Source: Collinsella aerofaciens | Lineage (GTDB): Bacteria > Actinomycetota > Coriobacteriia > Coriobacteriales > Coriobacteriaceae | NCBI RefSeq assembly: GCF_902364355.1 | Contig: NZ_CABJDK010000001.1 | Span: forward strand, 306,264-370,263 | DNA length: 64,000 nucleotides | Reading direction: 5' to 3' | Shown here: in pieces, positions 60,913-64,000 of the stretch | How positions within the stretch are numbered: position 1 is the first letter of the stretch | Layout: each line of letters starts with the position of its first letter | Made by a program: the position numbers and the translations under genes | Notes under the pieces: generated by a model | Databases searched by the model: none | What the model was told of the DNA's origin: nothing | What the model saw: the letters and a program-made list of their open reading frames with translations, nothing else

Positions 60913-60947
60913 AAGCGCCTCTCGACATCCGCCGAGGGGCGCTTTTT
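60913..60947 (+). terminator. Terminator after asnS
   Basis: AAGCGCCTCTCG pairs with CCGAGGGGCGCTT, followed by TTTC. Confidence 0.88.
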
Positions 60948-61123
60948 CAACAGCATTCGTCAAGCTTTTGGCAAGGTTTTGGTCAGTTAGGCAGGGTTGT
61001 TGAAAACTCGACCCGCCGTTTGCCGGCAACCACCGACCGTCCAAGGCGCCACGCGTCCTTGGCCAGGCTCCGCGCCCTAGGCTCTGATCTGCCATCACCA
61101 AAAAAGGAAAGGACGTGGGCGCC

Positions 61124-61912
61124 ATGACCGAAGCCGTTGTTGAAAACTACGAGACCACGACCAGGGGCTCCGCCTCGATGGCAGCCTATCGCGCCGTGCG
61201 CATCCTGCAGCTCTTGAGCGAGAACACCGGCGAGGACAAAGCGCTGCTTTCTGACGAGCTGGTCGAGCTCCTCGCCCATCCTGACGACCCCGCCCGCATG
61301 CCCATCTCGGCGGCACGCCGCAGCATCTATACCTCGATATCGGCACTTCGTCACGCCGGATACGAAATCGACTATAAACGCGGCGTGGGTTATCGGCTCC
61401 TCACCCGCCCACTTGCTGACGAGGAAATCATACGGCTCCACGGCATGGTCATGCGCAACCGATCGACGCCCATAGCCATTCGAAAGAGCATGGCGCAGCA
61501 CCTGGTCGCCATGGCGAGCGCCGATGTTCGCGGCTACCTCGATATGCCCGAACCGGCACCGGCCGCCAACGACGCGCCCGTCAAGACAACGCGTCCGCGC
61601 GCCAAGCGTATCGACACGTGCGAGCTCGTCGAACAGGCCATCGACCATGGAACAACCGTCAGCTTTGATATCTCAAACGTCCTGACCCGGGGCGAAACCG
61701 AGGTGGTGCGGATGACGGTCCGGCCCTTTGCAATCAGGCAGCGCGATGGCGTCTCGTATCTGCTGGGAACGGTCTACGACACCCGAGGCGCCGACGACAC
61801 CCTGCGCACCGTTGAGGTCAGCCGCATGAGAAACGTCAGCACGCGTTTACTCGACGGCAAGAAACTCTTTGCCGCGCTAGACGAAGAAGACAGCCCCGCG
61901 CCCGCAGCGTAA
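61124..61912 (+). CDS. HTH/WYL-type transcriptional regulator
   Basis: The protein has 262 residues. The N-terminal winged HTH covers about 18-95 (MAAYRAVRILQLLSENTGED, ARRSIYTSISALRHAGYEID). The C-terminal half (LVEQAIDHGTTVSFDI, TVRPFAIRQRDGVSYLLGTV, RTVEVSRMRNVS) has the layout of a WYL domain with the WYL triplet degenerate. WYL proteins often bind nucleic acid or nucleotide ligands. The ATG at 61124 suits the AAAGGA spacing; a GTG at 61115 is too close. Its target is unknown, and the ABC importer gene follows on the same strand. Confidence 0.75.
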   Translation: MTEAVVENYETTTRGSASMAAYRAVRILQLLSENTGEDKALLSDELVELLAHPDDPARMPISAARRSIYTSISALRHAGYEIDYKRGVGYRLLTRPLADEEIIRLHGMVMRNRSTPIAIRKSMAQHLVAMASADVRGYLDMPEPAPAANDAPVKTTRPRAKRIDTCELVEQAIDHGTTVSFDISNVLTRGETEVVRMTVRPFAIRQRDGVSYLLGTVYDTRGADDTLRTVEVSRMRNVSTRLLDGKKLFAALDEEDSPAPAA

Positions 61913-61980
61913 GCCCCGTTACCGTCCGTCATTCCTCAGCACCGCCCGTCCAGTTCAGTATTAAAAAACTCGCCAGGATG

Positions 61981-62008
61981 TTGTAAAAATGGACAACGGC
62001 GTTACTAT
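61981..62008 (+). promoter_or_regulatory. Candidate promoter of the ABC importer
   Basis: TTGTAA (61981-61986) and TACTAT (62003-62008) have a 16-bp spacer. A short hairpin TGCACT/AGTGCA (about 62018-62036) follows in the leader. No T-box or known riboswitch is evident. Confidence 0.5.
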
Positions 62009-62071
62009 AGTCCCACTTGCACTTTTTCCTAGTGCAGTGTTTCCAGCCATTTTTATACTGGGGGTAATGAT

Positions 62072-63052
62072 ATGAAGGACATCACCATCAGCCGCAGGAG
62101 CCTTCTTGTCTCCGCTGGCCTGCTCGCGCTCGCTCCGCTCGCCGGATGCGGCGGCAACTCTGGTTCCGGCTCCGCTGCCGCCGGTTCCGACTACACCATC
62201 GGCGTTCTGCAGCTCACCGAGCACTCCGCGCTCGATGCCGCCAACGACGGCTTTGTCAAGGCCATCAAGAAGAGTGGCCTTAAGGTCAAGATCGACCAGA
62301 AGAACGCCCAGAACGACCAGTCCACGTGTAAGTCCATTGCCGACAAGTTCGTAGGCGACGGCGTCGACCTGATCTATGCCATCGCTACGCCCGCCGCGCA
62401 GGCTGCCGCCGGCGCCACCGCTGATATCCCCATCGTTGGCTGCGCCATCACCGACTACGCCGCTTCCGGCCTGGTCCAGGACAACGACAAGCCCGGCACC
62501 AACGTCACGGGCGCTTCCGACCTCACCCCGGTCGCCGAGCAGCTCGAGATGATGCAGAAGGTCCTGCCCGACGTTAAGAAGGTCGGCCTGCTCTACTGCA
62601 CCGCCGAGTCCAACTCCGACGTCCAGATCAAGGCCGCCAAGAAGGAGCTCGACAAGCTGGGCCTGGAGTACACCGACTTCACCGTCTCGAGCTCCAACGA
62701 GATCCAGTCCGTCGTCGAGTCCGCCGTGAGCAAGGTCGACGCGCTCTACTCCCCCACCGACAACACCATCGCCGCGGGCGCCTCGCAAGTCGGCCAGATC
62801 TGCAAGGAGAACAAGCTCCCCTTTGTGACTGGCGAGGAGGGCATGTGCAAGGCCGGCGGTCTGTTCACCCTCTCCATCAACTATGAGGACCTGGGCTACG
62901 CTGCAGGCGAGATGGCCGTCAAGATCTTGAAGGGCGAGGCCAAGCCCGAGGATATGCCGATTGAGCAACTCTCGAGCAAGGACCTGGTCGTCGTCAAAAA
63001 CGACGAGATGGCCGAGGCTCTGGGTATCGACCTTTCCGCTCTGGACGCGTAG
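62072..63052 (+). CDS. ABC transporter substrate-binding lipoprotein (ABC_sub_bind / TrpX-like)
   Basis: The 326-residue protein has a twin-Arg-like basic start (SRRSLLVSAGLLALAPLAGC); the lipobox LAGC makes Cys26 the lipidated residue. The mature protein (IGVLQLTEHSALDAANDGF, GVDLIYAIATPAAQAA, VGLLYCTAESNSDVQ) fits the PF04392-type family, periplasmic-binding-fold proteins for amino acids such as tryptophan or for nucleoside-like ligands. It is followed by a matching permease. The ligand is not determined. Confidence 0.88.
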   Translation: MKDITISRRSLLVSAGLLALAPLAGCGGNSGSGSAAAGSDYTIGVLQLTEHSALDAANDGFVKAIKKSGLKVKIDQKNAQNDQSTCKSIADKFVGDGVDLIYAIATPAAQAAAGATADIPIVGCAITDYAASGLVQDNDKPGTNVTGASDLTPVAEQLEMMQKVLPDVKKVGLLYCTAESNSDVQIKAAKKELDKLGLEYTDFTVSSSNEIQSVVESAVSKVDALYSPTDNTIAAGASQVGQICKENKLPFVTGEEGMCKAGGLFTLSINYEDLGYAAGEMAVKILKGEAKPEDMPIEQLSSKDLVVVKNDEMAEALGIDLSALDA

Positions 63053-63123
63053 CGCCATGCGCGGTAACGCGTCTAGGGCCCGCACGCGCGCCACTACTGC
63101 GTTATTCAATATCTGAGTCATTG

Positions 63124-63152
63124 GGGCGAACGCTAAAGACCGGCGTTCGCCC
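63124..63152 (+). terminator. Hairpin between binding protein and permease
   Basis: GGGCGAACGC pairs with GCGTTCGCCC around a 9-nt loop and is followed by TGCTTGTTTC. It may act as a partial terminator or mRNA stabiliser that lowers permease expression relative to the binding protein. Confidence 0.6.
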
Positions 63153-63256
63153 TGCTTGTTTCAGGTAAAACAAAACGTCTGTCCACCGCTCTTTTATGCA
63201 TTGGTACCGCTATTATGGAACATCACGTGTCCACCCTATCCTAGGAGGTATGAAGC

Positions 63257-64000
63257 ATGCTCATTGCATTGCAGGGCGCCGTTTCGCAGGGCGTCCTCTG
63301 GGGCATCATGGTGCTCGGCGTGTTTATCACGTTCCGCCTGCTCGACATCCCCGATATGACCTGCGACGGCAGCTTTGCCCTCGGCGGCTGTGTTTGCGCC
63401 GTGCTCATCGTCAATAACAACGTCGACCCGCTGCTCGCCGTGCTTGCCGGCATGTGCGCCGGCGCCATCGCGGGCGCTGTCACGGGCATCTTGACCACCG
63501 TTTTTGAGATTCCTGCAATCCTCGCCGGAATCCTTACACAGATCAGTCTGTGGTCCATCAACCTGCGCATCATGGGCAAATCCAACACGCCCATCCTTGC
63601 CAAGGGCACCATCTTCTCATCCGTCAGCCACATGACGGGCCTGCCGCAGTCCACCGTTGCCATCATCCTGGGCATTGTGCTGGCCGTGGCCATCGTCGCC
63701 ATCCTGTACTGGTTCTTTGGCACCGAGATCGGCTCGGCGCTGCGTGCCACCGGCAACAACGAGTACATGATCCGCGCCCTGGGCGTTAACACCAACTCCA
63801 CCAAGATGATCGCCCTCGTGCTCTCCAACGCCCTCATTGGCCTTTCGGGTGCACTCATCTGCCAGAGCCAAAAGTATGCCGACATTGGCATGGGCACCGG
63901 CGCCATCGTTATCGGTCTTGCCGCCATCGTCATCGGCGAGGTGCTCGGCCGTCTGCTGCCCGGCGGTCTGACGCAGTTTAGCGTCCGTCTTGCCTCTGCC
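63257..64000 (+). CDS. ABC transporter permease (3' truncated by the window)
   Basis: About 248 residues from MLIALQGAVSQGVLWGIMVL, with AGGAGG eight bases upstream of the ATG. FRLLDIPDMTCDGSFALGGC and GSALRATGNNEYMIRALGVN are typical of the LivH/TrpY-like permeases that accompany ABC_sub_bind proteins. Many hydrophobic segments are evident, and the frame is open at the window end. An ATPase gene is expected next. Confidence 0.9.
   Translation, partial: MLIALQGAVSQGVLWGIMVLGVFITFRLLDIPDMTCDGSFALGGCVCAVLIVNNNVDPLLAVLAGMCAGAIAGAVTGILTTVFEIPAILAGILTQISLWSINLRIMGKSNTPILAKGTIFSSVSHMTGLPQSTVAIILGIVLAVAIVAILYWFFGTEIGSALRATGNNEYMIRALGVNTNSTKMIALVLSNALIGLSGALICQSQKYADIGMGTGAIVIGLAAIVIGEVLGRLLPGGLTQFSVRLASA

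Noticed and set aside
62009..62071. T-box or riboswitch before the TrpX-like binding protein
   Set aside because: The leader is only about 60 nt with one 6-bp hairpin and no T-box sequence.

Overview
The window looks like chromosome of a GC-rich Coriobacteriia actinobacterium, most likely Collinsella or a close relative. This is inferred from a fused accDA, a FabK-type fatty-acid cluster, the style of the ribosomal and RNA polymerase proteins and the many short intergenic foldback repeats; it was not tested by a search. Most genes lie on the minus strand. No tRNA, rRNA or CRISPR array was seen.

Layout. 1-3.3 kb: tail of a probable RluA pseudouridine synthase, a tandem hairpin array, a DeoR regulator with a Gfo/Idh/MocA dehydrogenase, and an IS200 left end joined to a DegV-like gene tail. 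3.3-10.8 kb: a mannose-family PTS operon (EIIB, C, D, A) with a GH172 (DUF2961) glycosidase and a fructokinase-like ROK kinase, headed by a LevR-like regulator whose AAA+ module has lost its sigma-54 loop. 11-12.5 kb: a broken mtnN and a broken IS3 transposase. 12.5-18.3 kb: rplC-D-W-B, rpsS, rplV, rpsC, rplP, rpmC, rpsQ, rplN and rplX, ending at a terminator. 18.8-20.6 kb: a histidine phosphatase and a CDF metal transporter. 20.7-31.2 kb: a complete type II fatty-acid operon (fabH-acpP-fabK-fabD-fabG-fabF-accB-fabZ-accC-accDA) followed by an orphan glucose-family EIIC, with birA divergent. 32.2-35.7 kb: rpsL-rpsG-fusA-rpsJ. 36.3-37.9 kb: an ECF sigma factor with a membrane partner. 38.2-48.9 kb: rplJ-rplL, galU, rpoB and rpoC. 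49.4-64 kb: an aminotransferase, a hypoxanthine-DNA glycosylase, a GH13 enzyme, an MFS exporter, FeoAB, an esterase, EIIA-Glc, asnS, a WYL-type regulator, and the binding protein and truncated permease of an ABC importer.

How it fits together. The ribosomal order rpsL-rpsG-fusA-rpsJ followed by rplC-rplX is kept but split by about 14 kb carrying the fatty-acid genes, and the spc part stops after rplX. BirA biotinylates AccB, and the biotinyl-AccB, AccC and AccDA supply malonyl-CoA to the Fab enzymes of the same operon. The PTS/GH172/ROK set reads as import, cytosolic cleavage and phosphorylation of a furanoside-type sugar.

Most notable. Three copies of one foldback element, each with a conserved core hairpin of about 65 nt inside long copy-specific inverted arms, sit in the same orientation 200-280 bp upstream of rplC, rpsL and rplJ. 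RpoC ends in a helix-hairpin-helix domain that resembles the alpha-subunit C-terminal domain. RpoB has an enlarged fork-loop-2 region. The LevR-like regulator lacks GAFTGA and the Walker B acidic pair. A pair of TGTTAAC-type palindromes lies between fabH and birA.
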